In this document: positions 17,276-26,227 of the stretch, in pieces | How the letters are laid out: each line of letters opens with the position of its first letter | Position numbering within the stretch: position 1 is the stretch's first letter | NCBI GenBank assembly: GCA_020161535.1 | Contig: JAIUNW010000004.1 | Coordinates: 228,166 to 292,165 of the forward strand | Source: Bacteroidota bacterium | GTDB lineage: Bacteria > Bacteroidota > Bacteroidia > Chitinophagales > Chitinophagaceae | DNA length: 64,000 nucleotides | Direction: 5' to 3' | The notes under the pieces: generated by a model | What the model saw: only the letters and a program-made list of their open reading frames with translations | Told to the model about the DNA's origin: nothing | The model's database searches: none | Position numbers and translations under genes: made by a program

Positions 17276-20200
17276 ATGAATTTGGACCATTTGTTGGATC
17301 GGTATGTAAATGATGGCCGCCTTTTTCAATTGGCGGACAAACTCGGCTTGTCCAAACCCCAGCACCTCGTCTTAAAGCACCTGAGCGGCAGCGCAGCAGA
17401 ATGCATTCTAGCCGCCCTGTTAAAGCACGCTGCGAGCCAAAACAGCAATCACCTGGTTATTCTGAATGATGCCGAAGAAGCTGCTTATTTCCACAATACG
17501 TTGGAAAACCTCAGCGGCGCGCTCGACTTGTTCTATTTTCCTTCTTCTTTTCGCAATAAGAAAAATTACAGCCTGCTGAACAGCAGCCATGTGATGTTGC
17601 GCACCGAAACCCTCACCCGTTTGAGTACCGGCGGTAACAAAAAACTGGTGGTCACTTATCCCGAAGCCCTTTTTGAAAAACTGGTGCCACCCGACACCCT
17701 CAGCAAAAATATCATCCACATCAAAGTGAACGATGTGCTCGATACGGTGAAACTGTTTGCACAACTCACCGACGCGGGCTTTCATAGAACCGATTTTGTG
17801 TACGAGCCGGGGCAGTTTGCCGTGCGTGGTGGCATTGTAGATATCTATTCATTTGGCAATGAAAAACCATATCGGGTGGAACTGTTCGGCAATGATGTGG
17901 ACAGCATTCGGCTTTTTGACCCCGAGAGCCAGTTGAGTGAACGCAAGCTGTTACAAGTAAGTATCATTCCCAACTTGCAGGCTGAAATGCCCGCCGAAGC
18001 CACGGTATCGCTCTTTGATTTTATGCCGGCACAAACCGCGGTATGGATGAACGACTGGCAATTTGTAAAAGAGCGATTGGAAATCCAGGAAGAAGACCTG
18101 GGGCTTTTTCTGGCACGTAATGAAGGTGCGAAAGCCACTGATGAAGACGAAGGCGAGAAGCTGCACCGATCGACCGTGCGAGCCGAAGAATTCTTCACCG
18201 CGGCAGAGATCGGTGATTTCTTGCAATCGTATTCAGTGGTGGAGATGGAGGGAGCTGCAGGTTTTCCTGGCCGGCTGCCCCTTGAAATAGATTTTCATAC
18301 CAAACCCCAGCCCTCGTTTAACCGGCAGTTTGAATTGCTGATCAAAGATTTTCAGCAATGGGAGAAGAAAGGATTTGAACTCTATTTTTTTGCGGAGAAC
18401 CCCAAACAGTTGGAACGCTTGCACAGCATTTTCGAAGACCTGAAAGCGTCCATCCATTTCACGCCTATACCCGTGGCCATACACGGTGGCTTTATAGACG
18501 AAGACCTGAAAGTGGTTTGTTATACCGATCACCAGGTTTTTCAGCGCTACCACAAATACAAAGTCAAGCAGGCCTATAACAAGAACAAAGCACTTACCCT
18601 GCGCACCCTGCGCGAATTGCAACCCGGCGATTATGTGTCGCATATCGATCATGGCGTTGGCGTGTACAGTGGTTTGCAAAAAATTGATGTGGGCGGTAAA
18701 ATGCAGGAAGCCGTTCGCATTATTTATAAAGACAGCGATATCCTCTATGTCAATATCAGCAGCCTGCACAAAATATCCAAATACACCGGCAAAGAAGGTA
18801 CGGTGCCCAAGGTGAATAAACTGGGCAGCGATGCCTGGGCGAAACTGAAGGAGAAGACCAAGACCCGGGTGAAAGAGATCGCTTTCGACCTGATCAAATT
18901 ATACGCACAGCGGAAAGCACAACAGGGCTTTGCGTTTACGCCCGATACTTACCTGCAAACTGAATTAGAAGCTTCTTTTATTTACGAAGACACGCCTGAT
19001 CAGAGCAAGGCCAGTGCCGACGTGAAAAAAGACATGGAAGCGCCTTCGCCGATGGATCGCCTGGTTTGCGGTGATGTAGGTTTCGGTAAAACGGAAATTG
19101 CTATACGCGCGGCTTTCAAAGCAGCGACCGACGGTAAACAGGTGGCGGTATTGGTGCCCACCACCATCTTGGCCTTCCAGCACTATAAAACATTCCGCGA
19201 ACGGTTGAAAGATTTTCCGGTTACGGTCGATTATGTGAACCGGTTCAAATCAACCAAAGAGAAAAAAGAAACCTACCAGAAAGTATCCGATGGCAAAGTG
19301 GAGATCTTGGTAGGTACCCATAGCATTCTCGGCAAAGACGTGAAGTTCAAAGACCTTGGCTTGCTGGTGATCGACGAAGAGCAGAAATTTGGGGTGGCAC
19401 ATAAGGAAAAGATCAAAACCCTGCGCACCAATGTAGATTGTCTCACCCTAACGGCAACGCCTATCCCAAGAACCCTGCAATTCAGCCTGATGGGCGCGCG
19501 CGACCTGAGTATCATGAATACGCCGCCACCCAACCGGCAACCAATTCAAACCGAGGTGCAGGTATTTAATGAAGACTTTATCAGGGATGCGATTTATTTT
19601 GAGACCGAGCGCGGTGGACAAGTTTTCTTCATCCAAAACCGCGTGCAGGGGCTGGCTGAAATGACGGCGTTGATACAAAGTCATTGCCCGGATTTGAGTG
19701 TGGGTTTTGCACACGGCCAAATGGAAGGACAGGTGCTGGAAGACCGCATCATGGATTTCATCGACAAGAAATACGATGTGTTGGTTTGTACCAATATTGT
19801 AGAAAGTGGGGTTGATATTCCGAATGTGAATACGATTATCGTAAACAATGCCCACCAGTTCGGTTTGAGCGACCTGCACCAGTTGCGGGGCCGCGTGGGT
19901 CGCAGCAATCGAAAAGCATTTTGTTACCTGCTGGCGCCGCCGATGAGCACCCTGCCCAACGATTCGAAAAAAAGATTGCAAACCCTGGAACAGCACAGCG
20001 AGTTGGGCAGCGGGTTCCAGATTGCCATGCGCGACCTTGATATCAGGGGGGCGGGCAATATGTTGGGTGGGGAGCAAAGTGGTTTTATGGCCGAGATCGG
20101 CTTTGAGATGTACCAGAAGATACTCGACGAAGCCATCCGCGAACTGAAAAGAAGTTCGTTCCGCGAGTTGTTTAAGGAAGAAATTTCGCAGCAGGAAGAT

Positions 20201-20683
20201 TATGTACAGGATTGCACCATCGACACCGACCTCGAGATACTGATCCCCGACGATTATGTGGAAAGCATCACCGAGCGATTGAGTTTATACCAGCGCCTGG
20301 ACGACAGCGAAAACGAAGAAGAATTACAGGCATTTTTCCAGGAAATGACCGACCGTTTTGGTCCGGTGCCCGCCCCGGTAGAAGACTTGTTTGATACCGT
20401 GCGGGTTCGCCGGCTGGCGGTAGAGTTGGGTTTTGAAAAATTGTTGTTGCGCGATGAGGTGCTCAAATGCTTCTTTGTGAACAAGCACGATTCGCCCTAT
20501 TTCGAGTCGGACCTGTTTCATGGCATTATCCGTTACCTGCAAGACAATACCAACAATGCGCGGCTGAAACAAACCGGTAAAAATTTCCTGCTGCTGGTAG
20601 ATCGCATGAAAGACATGAAAACCATACTGGGTTTCCTGCAGCGTTTACACAAGGGCGTTATGCAACCCCAGCCGGCAGAATAG
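17276..20683 (+). CDS. mfd: Transcription-repair coupling factor
   Basis: A 1135-residue SF2 translocase that removes stalled RNA polymerase from DNA damage and recruits UvrA. Seen in order: the UvrB-homologous N-terminal part (about 1-400), the CarD-like RNA-polymerase-interacting domain (LQPGDYVSHIDHGVGVYSGLQ-type segment, about 450-510), the helicase core with Walker A GDVGFGKTE (about 600), the DEEQ box (VIDEEQKFG, about 700) and TATPIPRTL (about 725), the TRG motif region (QLRGRVGRSNRKA) and the C-terminal TRCF domain (from about 985). The length is normal. The start at MNLDHLLDRY follows a promoter box at 17232. Confidence 0.96.
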   Translation: MNLDHLLDRYVNDGRLFQLADKLGLSKPQHLVLKHLSGSAAECILAALLKHAASQNSNHLVILNDAEEAAYFHNTLENLSGALDLFYFPSSFRNKKNYSLLNSSHVMLRTETLTRLSTGGNKKLVVTYPEALFEKLVPPDTLSKNIIHIKVNDVLDTVKLFAQLTDAGFHRTDFVYEPGQFAVRGGIVDIYSFGNEKPYRVELFGNDVDSIRLFDPESQLSERKLLQVSIIPNLQAEMPAEATVSLFDFMPAQTAVWMNDWQFVKERLEIQEEDLGLFLARNEGAKATDEDEGEKLHRSTVRAEEFFTAAEIGDFLQSYSVVEMEGAAGFPGRLPLEIDFHTKPQPSFNRQFELLIKDFQQWEKKGFELYFFAENPKQLERLHSIFEDLKASIHFTPIPVAIHGGFIDEDLKVVCYTDHQVFQRYHKYKVKQAYNKNKALTLRTLRELQPGDYVSHIDHGVGVYSGLQKIDVGGKMQEAVRIIYKDSDILYVNISSLHKISKYTGKEGTVPKVNKLGSDAWAKLKEKTKTRVKEIAFDLIKLYAQRKAQQGFAFTPDTYLQTELEASFIYEDTPDQSKASADVKKDMEAPSPMDRLVCGDVGFGKTEIAIRAAFKAATDGKQVAVLVPTTILAFQHYKTFRERLKDFPVTVDYVNRFKSTKEKKETYQKVSDGKVEILVGTHSILGKDVKFKDLGLLVIDEEQKFGVAHKEKIKTLRTNVDCLTLTATPIPRTLQFSLMGARDLSIMNTPPPNRQPIQTEVQVFNEDFIRDAIYFETERGGQVFFIQNRVQGLAEMTALIQSHCPDLSVGFAHGQMEGQVLEDRIMDFIDKKYDVLVCTNIVESGVDIPNVNTIIVNNAHQFGLSDLHQLRGRVGRSNRKAFCYLLAPPMSTLPNDSKKRLQTLEQHSELGSGFQIAMRDLDIRGAGNMLGGEQSGFMAEIGFEMYQKILDEAIRELKRSSFRELFKEEISQQEDYVQDCTIDTDLEILIPDDYVESITERLSLYQRLDDSENEEELQAFFQEMTDRFGPVPAPVEDLFDTVRVRRLAVELGFEKLLLRDEVLKCFFVNKHDSPYFESDLFHGIIRYLQDNTNNARLKQTGKNFLLLVDRMKDMKTILGFLQRLHKGVMQPQPAE

Positions 20684-20684
20684 G

Positions 20685-21116
20685 TCAGCGCAATTTCTTT
20701 TCCATTACAAAATGGGGGATGGTCACTTCTTCAAACTCCGATCCGGTGATTTCATAACCCAACCGTTCGTAGAAGCCGACCGCCGTTTTGCGGGCATGCA
20801 TCATCAGGGTATAAAATCCGCGGTCGCGTGCAATGTTTTCGGCAAACTGCATCAGGGCCCGGCCAACGCCCTTGCCCTGCAAGTTATTACTGACCGCCAT
20901 CTGGCGAAGCCGGATCACGCGGGGGTCTTCTTTGACCAGCATACAGCAGCCCAGCATTTTATCGTCTTCGAAAGCCCCGATGAGGATTTCTTCCTTTTCC
21001 TTGTCCAATTCTTCCTGGCTGAAACTGAGCCCGAGGGGGCGACGCAATATATCATCACGTAACCGGATCATCTGTCTGTATTCAACCGACCCGTGATCGA
21101 TTATTTTGAGTGCCAT
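20685..21116 (-). CDS. GNAT-family N-acetyltransferase
   Basis: A 143-residue acyltransferase of the Gcn5 fold. The acetyl-CoA-binding pattern is MAVSNNLQGKGVGRALM (about 83-99) and the usual ARKTAVGFYERLGYE helix-loop follows at about 108-122. The substrate is not predictable; the domain resembles the ElaA/YitI-like stand-alone GNATs. It lies convergent with mfd (1 bp between the stops) and points away from acpP. Confidence 0.88.
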   Translation of the reverse strand: MALKIIDHGSVEYRQMIRLRDDILRRPLGLSFSQEELDKEKEEILIGAFEDDKMLGCCMLVKEDPRVIRLRQMAVSNNLQGKGVGRALMQFAENIARDRGFYTLMMHARKTAVGFYERLGYEITGSEFEEVTIPHFVMEKKLR

Positions 21117-21238
21117 GAAGAAAATTTATCGTTAGTTGTCTAAAATACAAAATTCTTGCTTACAATTGTTAGTCAAACCGAGGCAATGCCTACACTGTCA
21201 AGGCTTTGGCGGTCAAATAATTAAAAAAAAAGCAAAAA

Positions 21239-21267
21239 TTGTTATTTACCCAAAAAACATATTTTTG
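21239..21267 (+). promoter_or_regulatory. Promoter of acpP (TTG, 18 bp, TATTTTTG)
   Basis: A -33-like TTG at 21239-21241 and a TATTTTTG -7 box at 21260-21267 are separated by 18 bp, in an A-rich stretch. The ATG follows 24 nt later at 21292. Confidence 0.55.
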
Positions 21268-21291
21268 CAGCCGAAACTAAACTTTACGAAA

Positions 21292-21528
21292 ATGTCAGAC
21301 ATCGCAACAAGAGTAAAAAAGATCATTGTTGACAAACTCGGAGTAGACGAAGCAGAAGTAACCAACGAAGCTTCTTTCACCAATGATCTTGGCGCTGACT
21401 CTCTGGATACAGTAGAACTGATCATGGAATTCGAGAAAGAATTCAATATCTCTATCCCGGATGAGCAAGCAGAAACAATTACTACTGTAGGCCAGGCTGT
21501 TGCTTATCTCGAAGAGCACGCTAAGTAA
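21292..21528 (+). CDS. acpP: Acyl carrier protein
   Basis: A 78-residue, strongly acidic four-helix protein. Ser37 in [12 protein letters not shown] is the 4'-phosphopantetheine attachment site, with the usual DSL motif. It carries the growing acyl chain in fatty-acid synthesis and donates acyl groups for lipid A. I start at [10 protein letters not shown] (21292); the 52 codons open upstream pass through the promoter. It heads the conserved acpP-fabF-rnc order, with a hairpin between acpP and fabF. Confidence 0.97.
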   Translation: MSDIATRVKKIIVDKLGVDEAEVTNEASFTNDLGADSLDTVELIMEFEKEFNISIPDEQAETITTVGQAVAYLEEHAK

Positions 21529-21555
21529 ACGGATTCATCTGTTTCAGGCATATTT

Positions 21556-21596
21556 AATCCGCCTTTCGAAAGCAATTTCCGCTCAGAAGGCGGATT
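21556..21596 (+). terminator. Intergenic hairpin between acpP and fabF (attenuator-like)
   Basis: Perfect 10-bp arms AATCCGCCTT (21556-21565) and AAGGCGGATT (21587-21596) surround a 21-nt loop, followed only by a short TTAT stretch. It could stop part of the transcription after acpP, giving more carrier protein than FabF, or protect the acpP 3' end. Confidence 0.45.
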
Positions 21597-21626
21597 TATC
21601 ACGTTTAAAATCCGGCAATTAACTAC

Positions 21627-22880
21627 ATGGAACTGAAAAGAGTTGTAGTAACAGGAATCGGTGCTTTGACGCCGGTGGGTAATACCCACCAGGAATATTG
21701 GAACGGGCTTGTCAACGGTGTCTCTGGCGCTGATATGATAACCCTTTTTGATGCGTCCAAGTTCAAAACCCGGTTTGCCTGCGAAGTAAAAAATTTCGAC
21801 CCAGTCAGTTTCCTCGACAAGAAAGAAGCCCGGAAAATTGACCGTTTCACCCAGTTTGCCCTCGTCGTTTCCGATGAGGCCATGGCGGATGCCGGTCTGA
21901 CCAAAGAGAATATCAATCCCGACCGCATCGGCGTGGTGATGGGAAGCGGTATTGGCGGATTGATCACTTTCCAGAACGAAGTGATTGAGTTTGCCAAAGG
22001 CGACGGAACCCCCCGGTTCAATCCCTTTTTCATTCCCAAGATGATTTTGGATATCGCCGCCGGCCAGATCTCCATGCGCCACAACCTGCGCGGTCCCAAT
22101 TTCGCGGTGACCAGTGCCTGCGCCAGCAGCACCAATGCCATCATGGAAGCGGTGAACCTGATCCGCCTCGGCAAATCTGACATTATTATTAGTGGTGGCA
22201 GTGAAGCCGTGATCAGCGAAGCCGGCGTAGGTGGTTTCAATGCCATGAAGGCGATGAGCGAACGCAACGACGATCCCAAAACCGCCAGCCGGCCTTACGA
22301 CCGCGACCGCGACGGATTTGTGATGGGCGAAGCAGCCGGTATTCTCGTATTGGAAGAACTGGAACATGCCAAAGCCCGCGGTGCCCGCATCTATTGCGAA
22401 ATCGCCGGTGCCGGCGCTACGGCCGATGCGCACCATATAACCGCACCACATCCCGAAGGCCTGGGCGCGCGCAATGTGATGCTCTCCGCATTGAACGATG
22501 CCGGCTTGAAACCTGCAGATATCGACTATATCAACACCCATGGCACGTCGACGCCCCTGGGTGATGTGGCCGAAACCAAGGCCATCCTGGATGTATTTGG
22601 CGATCATGCCTACAAACTCAATATCAGTTCTACCAAATCAATGACGGGTCATTGCCTCGGCGCTGCCGGTGTCATCGAAGCCATTGCTGCTGTGAAAGCT
22701 GTGGTACATGATGTGATACCGCCCACCATCAATCACTTCAACGATGATCCCGAATTGGACCCGAAGCTGAATTTCACTTTCAACAAAGCACAACAACGAA
22801 CCGTGCGTGCAGCACTGAGCAATACATTTGGCTTCGGTGGTCACAATGCCTGCGTGATTGTGAAGAAATATGAAGGTTGA
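21627..22880 (+). CDS. fabF: Beta-ketoacyl-ACP synthase II
   Basis: A 417-residue condensing enzyme that elongates acyl-ACP with malonyl-ACP. The catalytic triad is present: Cys165 in TSACASSTN, His in NTHGTSTPLGD (about 305) and His in TGHCLGAAG (about 341). The length and the GFGGHNACV C-terminal motif fit KAS II rather than FabB or FabH. It follows acpP by 98 bp and is followed by rnc after 54 bp. Confidence 0.96.
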   Translation: MELKRVVVTGIGALTPVGNTHQEYWNGLVNGVSGADMITLFDASKFKTRFACEVKNFDPVSFLDKKEARKIDRFTQFALVVSDEAMADAGLTKENINPDRIGVVMGSGIGGLITFQNEVIEFAKGDGTPRFNPFFIPKMILDIAAGQISMRHNLRGPNFAVTSACASSTNAIMEAVNLIRLGKSDIIISGGSEAVISEAGVGGFNAMKAMSERNDDPKTASRPYDRDRDGFVMGEAAGILVLEELEHAKARGARIYCEIAGAGATADAHHITAPHPEGLGARNVMLSALNDAGLKPADIDYINTHGTSTPLGDVAETKAILDVFGDHAYKLNISSTKSMTGHCLGAAGVIEAIAAVKAVVHDVIPPTINHFNDDPELDPKLNFTFNKAQQRTVRAALSNTFGFGGHNACVIVKKYEG

Positions 22881-22934
22881 ATTCCGCAATTCGCCGGCAA
22901 TCACTTAACTTGACGGCGGATAACCAATCATCCT

Positions 22935-23660
22935 GTGGGTTTATTTGACTATTTTATCATCGGGTCTTCAGAAAAAGCAACCTTCAAAAAACAGCTGAAG
23001 AATGTGCTTGGCTTTGTGCCGGGTAACACGGAGTTGTACAAAACGGCGCTTACGCACCGGTCGGTTAAAGACAGTGCCGCCGCCAACAACGAACGACTCG
23101 AATACCTGGGCGACGCCATCCTCAGCGGCATCGTGGCCGATTTCCTTTTCAAAAAATACCCCTATCGCGAAGAAGGCTTTCTGACCGAAATGCGCAGCAA
23201 GATGGTAAACCGCGTTACCCTGAATGATGTGGCCATTAAAATGGGCCTGAAAAAAATCGTCTATTTCAACAAGTTCGATAACTCTCTCAAAGTAAGCCAG
23301 ATCTTCGGCAATACCCTCGAAGCGGTGGTGGGTGCGGTGTACCTTGACAAAGGCTTCAAGAAAACGCGTCGCTGGGTGCTGGAGCGCATCATTCTACCCT
23401 ATATGTTTATGGAAGACCTCGAAAACCTCGAGATCAACCACAAGAACAAACTCTACGGCTGGGCCAACAAAAACGGTAAGAACCTCGAATTCGAAACCCT
23501 GGAAGAAAAATTTGAAGGCGGCCGCCGCCTCTTCACCATCGGCGCCATGGTCGACGGCCAGTTGATCGCCCAAGGGAAAGCGTATAATAAGAAAGATGCC
23601 AGTCAGGTGGCGGCACAGGTGGCGGTGGAGAAGCTCGGCCTGGGGAAGGAAGAGAGTTGA
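22935..23660 (+). CDS. rnc: Ribonuclease III
   Basis: A 241-residue double-strand-specific endoribonuclease. The catalytic signature NERLEYLGDAILS (52-64) is complete and the second acidic site ETLEAVVGAVYLD-like (NTLEAVVGAVYLDKG, about 127-141) is also present. The C-terminal dsRNA-binding domain (about 170-240) ends in KKDASQVAAQVAVEKLG. A GTG codon at 22935 is the start (GLFDYFIIG). It is the last gene of acpP-fabF-rnc and its 3' end borders the repeat array. Confidence 0.95.
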   Translation: MGLFDYFIIGSSEKATFKKQLKNVLGFVPGNTELYKTALTHRSVKDSAAANNERLEYLGDAILSGIVADFLFKKYPYREEGFLTEMRSKMVNRVTLNDVAIKMGLKKIVYFNKFDNSLKVSQIFGNTLEAVVGAVYLDKGFKKTRRWVLERIILPYMFMEDLENLEINHKNKLYGWANKNGKNLEFETLEEKFEGGRRLFTIGAMVDGQLIAQGKAYNKKDASQVAAQVAVEKLGLGKEES

Positions 23661-23674
23661 AGGGGACGGAGAGC

Positions 23675-24495
23675 GCTGTTTGTTTCTCGCGGAGGCCGTT
23701 GTTGTTTCTCGTTACAGAGACCATTTTTAATAAGCTGTTTCCGGTTTTACAGACTACTGCTTAGCTGGTAGTTTCACACAAAGCTGTTTGGTTTCTCGCA
23801 GAGATTTTTTTCTCGCAGAGATTTTTTTCGCGCAGAGATTTTTTTCGCACAGAGATTGGTTTCTCGCAGAGACCACGGAGGAACAGAGGTTTTTGTGGTT
23901 TAATTTTGCTTAGGAATGGCGGCTTGCTGCTGTTGCAAGGGTCGATCTGTCATTTATCAAATATTCTCTGTTCCTCTGTGGCTCAGTGCGATAAAAATTA
24001 ACGCTGTTCTTTCATGGCTTTGCGCAGAAGAATATTATCCCTGTTCCTCCGTGGTCTCCGCGAGAAACAGCAACGGCCTCCGCGAGAAACAACAACGGCC
24101 TTTGCGAGAAACAACAACGTTCGCCGCGAGCTCAAATCTCCCGCGCGAAACGACCTTTCAATTTTGAGGAACAGAGAACTAACGTATCCAAAATACTAAG
24201 TTGCCATCGCCTCAATAATAGGCTGCCATCGCCACTTACTGCCGGCAATAAAAATCACAGCACCATCCACTAAATAATCTCTGTTCCTCCGTGGTCTCTG
24301 CGAGCAACCAATCTCCGCGAGAAAGAGCAACGGCCTCCGCGAGAAACAACAACGGCCTTTGCGAGAAACAGCAACCGTCTCTGCGAGAAACCAATCTCCG
24401 CGAGAAAAAATGCAACAATCTGCGAGAAAAGACAACCGGCTCGGCGAGAAACAACAACGGTCTCTGCGAGAAACCAATCTCCGCGAGAAAAGGCG
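23675..24495. repeat. Hierarchical minisatellite: 17-bp and 22-bp units in opposed arrays
   Basis: The 848-bp gap between convergent rnc and the glycosyltransferase gene is largely filled by short repeats sharing a GCGAGAAAC core. On the left, CTCGCAGAG-type units start at 23795, 23812, 23829, 23846 and 23863, exactly 17 bp apart. In the middle, GCGAG occurs at 24060, 24082, 24104 and 24126, every 22 bp. On the right, it occurs at 24300, 24317, 24339, 24361, 24383, 24400, 24422, 24444, 24466 and 24483: a 17-22-22-22 pattern repeated, giving an 83-bp super-unit. A 31-bp flank (23858-23888) is repeated inverted at 24279-24309 with one mismatch. No credible gene lies inside. Confidence 0.9.
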
Positions 24496-24508
24496 ACCGT
24501 TAGCGATC

Positions 24509-25693
24509 TCACAAAACCCAGAGCAACACCCCCCACGCAATCAAACCCATCTTCCCCCACTTCCATTTATCTACCGGGAAATCAGGCGGGTAAGTGTTCT
24601 CAAACCGTAGATCGATTCTTTGCGCGAACCCCGGCCAGTAACGGGCATGGATATGCGAAAAGAGCCGGCCGAACTCGTAGCAGTTCTTGTTCCAGAGCAG
24701 GCTGCCGGCCACCAGGGGCGACCAGCCCTTGCCTTGTGAAACCGTCTTGCTCCAGCAAACAAAAAAATCTGCGAGCAATACCAGCGCGGCGAGGGTTGCT
24801 AACAGCGGCAACCAATTGAACCACCAGGCCAGCGGTAGTAATAAGCTTAGGACTAGCAGGGTTTCGGCGCTGTTGGGGAGATCATAATAGATATAATAGT
24901 TCGTTGGTTTCTTGCGGGCAAGCTGTGCCACCCCTTCGCCATAATGAAACATACGGCGGGTTTGCAATGCCCCATTGTCCCACCAGGGATGCAACACGAT
25001 TGCTTCGGGAACTGCAATATAACGACGCTCGAATAGCAGGCTGTTGCGCGTAAGAAAATCAATGTCCTCCGCGGCGGCAAATTTTCCGTCGAATAACTGT
25101 TTGTCCATCCGATCGCGCCGCAGCAACACATTGGAGCTTGAGCTCCATACCAGGTGTTTTTGTTTTTCAGCAACGCTATAACCGTCGAGTAAACCGCTCA
25201 CCTGCATGGCGGCCGTGGCTGCATTGCTGGCAGGCGGAAAACGTGTGGTACCTGCATAGCCAATCACATCGGCATATTTGCGAATGGCGGCCGCGTACAC
25301 AAACAAGAGATCATCGGCCGGAATAATATCATCGTCGAGCAAAAGAATCCAGGGCGAACGACTCATGCGAATGCCTTCATTCCGGCTCACCGACGCACCT
25401 TTGTTGCATTGATTGAGGTGCAAATGGATGCTGTTGTTTTCTGCTGCTGCTTTTATAAAAGGCGGAATCGACAGCAAGGGATTATCAGCAATAATGTAGT
25501 AATGAACCGATAACCATTCGGGGTGAGGAAGTGCTATAATGCCTTGCAGATAATGGGCATTCAGCCGATAGCTTGGCACAACAATGTCCATATGTATCTG
25601 GCCCGTACCCTGTATCTGTTCGGTAACCTGCCGCTGATCTGTATCCGCAAACTGATCTGTAATGTGTATCTCGTCCATAACCACCCTGCCCAT
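24509..25693 (-). CDS. Family 2 glycosyltransferase (membrane-associated)
   Basis: A 394-residue GT-A enzyme. The N-terminal fold starts DIVVPSYRLN, NKGASVSRNEGI marks the nucleotide-sugar region, and LLLDDDIIPADD holds the metal-binding acidic cluster. The C-terminal part has two or three hydrophobic segments (LLLPLAWWFNWLPLLATLAALVL and nearby), suggesting attachment to the inner membrane. The donor and acceptor are unknown. I use the ATG at 25693, because the TATATTTG box at 25699-25706 ends 5 nt before it and the mRNA may be leaderless. The next ATG at 25678 (MDEIHITDQ) is a good alternative. The gene ends beside the repeat array. Confidence 0.82.
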   Translation of the reverse strand: MGRVVMDEIHITDQFADTDQRQVTEQIQGTGQIHMDIVVPSYRLNAHYLQGIIALPHPEWLSVHYYIIADNPLLSIPPFIKAAAENNSIHLHLNQCNKGASVSRNEGIRMSRSPWILLLDDDIIPADDLLFVYAAAIRKYADVIGYAGTTRFPPASNAATAAMQVSGLLDGYSVAEKQKHLVWSSSSNVLLRRDRMDKQLFDGKFAAAEDIDFLTRNSLLFERRYIAVPEAIVLHPWWDNGALQTRRMFHYGEGVAQLARKKPTNYYIYYDLPNSAETLLVLSLLLPLAWWFNWLPLLATLAALVLLADFFVCWSKTVSQGKGWSPLVAGSLLWNKNCYEFGRLFSHIHARYWPGFAQRIDLRFENTYPPDFPVDKWKWGKMGLIAWGVLLWVL

Positions 25694-25698
25694 GAGAA

Positions 25699-25706
25699 CA
25701 AATATA
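25699..25706 (-). promoter_or_regulatory. -7 box (TATATTTG) for the glycosyltransferase gene
   Basis: A perfect TAnnTTTG box with a TTG 20 bp upstream. It ends 5 nt before the ATG at 25693. Confidence 0.55.
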
Positions 25707-25732
25707 GCCGCCGATGTTGGGAGCTGCAATAG

Positions 25733-26134
25733 CTAGAGATGGGTATCCTGACAGATTTCGATCAGCACCCCGCCCGTTGTTTTTGGGTGCAGAAAGCAAA
25801 CCAGTTTGTTGTCGGCCCCGCGGCGTGGTGTGTCGCTCAGTAGTTGAAAGCCCGCTGCGCGCAGGCGATCCATCTCCGCCACAATATCGGGTACATCAAA
25901 AGCCAGGTGGTGCAATCCTTCCCCACGCTTTTCGATGAATTTGGCAATAACGCCTTCAGGATCAGTTGATTGTAAGAGTTCGATCTTTGACTCGCCGGAC
26001 AGAAAAAAAGCGGTAATCACATTTTCCGCCGCCACTTCTTCGGTTTTGTAACAGGGGCTGTTCAGCAATTGCGTGTACAACGGAACGGCTGTTGCGAGGT
26101 CTTTAACGGCTATGCCGACATGTTCCAGTTTCAC
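25733..26134 (-). CDS. mce: Methylmalonyl-CoA epimerase
   Basis: A 133-residue vicinal-oxygen-chelate enzyme that interconverts the two stereoisomers of methylmalonyl-CoA, linking propionyl-CoA and succinyl-CoA. The metal ligands are seen as the His in LEHVGIAV (residue 5), His in GLHHLAFDV (about 75-76) and Glu in GVLIEICQ near the C-terminus. RRGADNKLVCFLHPKTTGGVLIE is typical of this family. I use the GTG at 26134, which gives the usual length; the 18 codons open upstream run through a TATTTTTG box. A B12-binding mutase-type subunit is encoded at 37.7 kb, but no large mutase subunit is in the window. Confidence 0.92.
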   Translation of the reverse strand: MKLEHVGIAVKDLATAVPLYTQLLNSPCYKTEEVAAENVITAFFLSGESKIELLQSTDPEGVIAKFIEKRGEGLHHLAFDVPDIVAEMDRLRAAGFQLLSDTPRRGADNKLVCFLHPKTTGGVLIEICQDTHL

Positions 26135-26144
26135 CGGTTTTTGA

Positions 26145-26152
26145 CAAAAATA
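26145..26152 (-). promoter_or_regulatory. -7 box (TATTTTTG) for mce
   Basis: A perfect TAnnTTTG box ending 10 nt before the GTG start at 26134. It supports the shorter start of mce. Confidence 0.5.
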
Positions 26153-26227
26153 GGGGCTTTCGCCGCCCCGGGCGAAAACCCTTCTCAACCAATTGGGTTA
26201 ATTTCGTGTTTAAACAGAAAATCGTAA

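Noticed and set aside
19448..20077. 209-codon minus-strand frame opposite mfd
   Set aside because: Shadow of the mfd helicase region; no motifs.
21504..22607. 367-codon minus-strand frame opposite fabF
   Set aside because: Shadow of fabF; its composition mirrors the codon bias of the real gene.
23675..24495. CRISPR array or small protein genes in the repeat region
   Set aside because: Units are 17 and 22 bp with no unique spacers of 25-40 bp and no cas genes nearby. The frames that stay open there merely translate the repeats and are not in phase with their periods.
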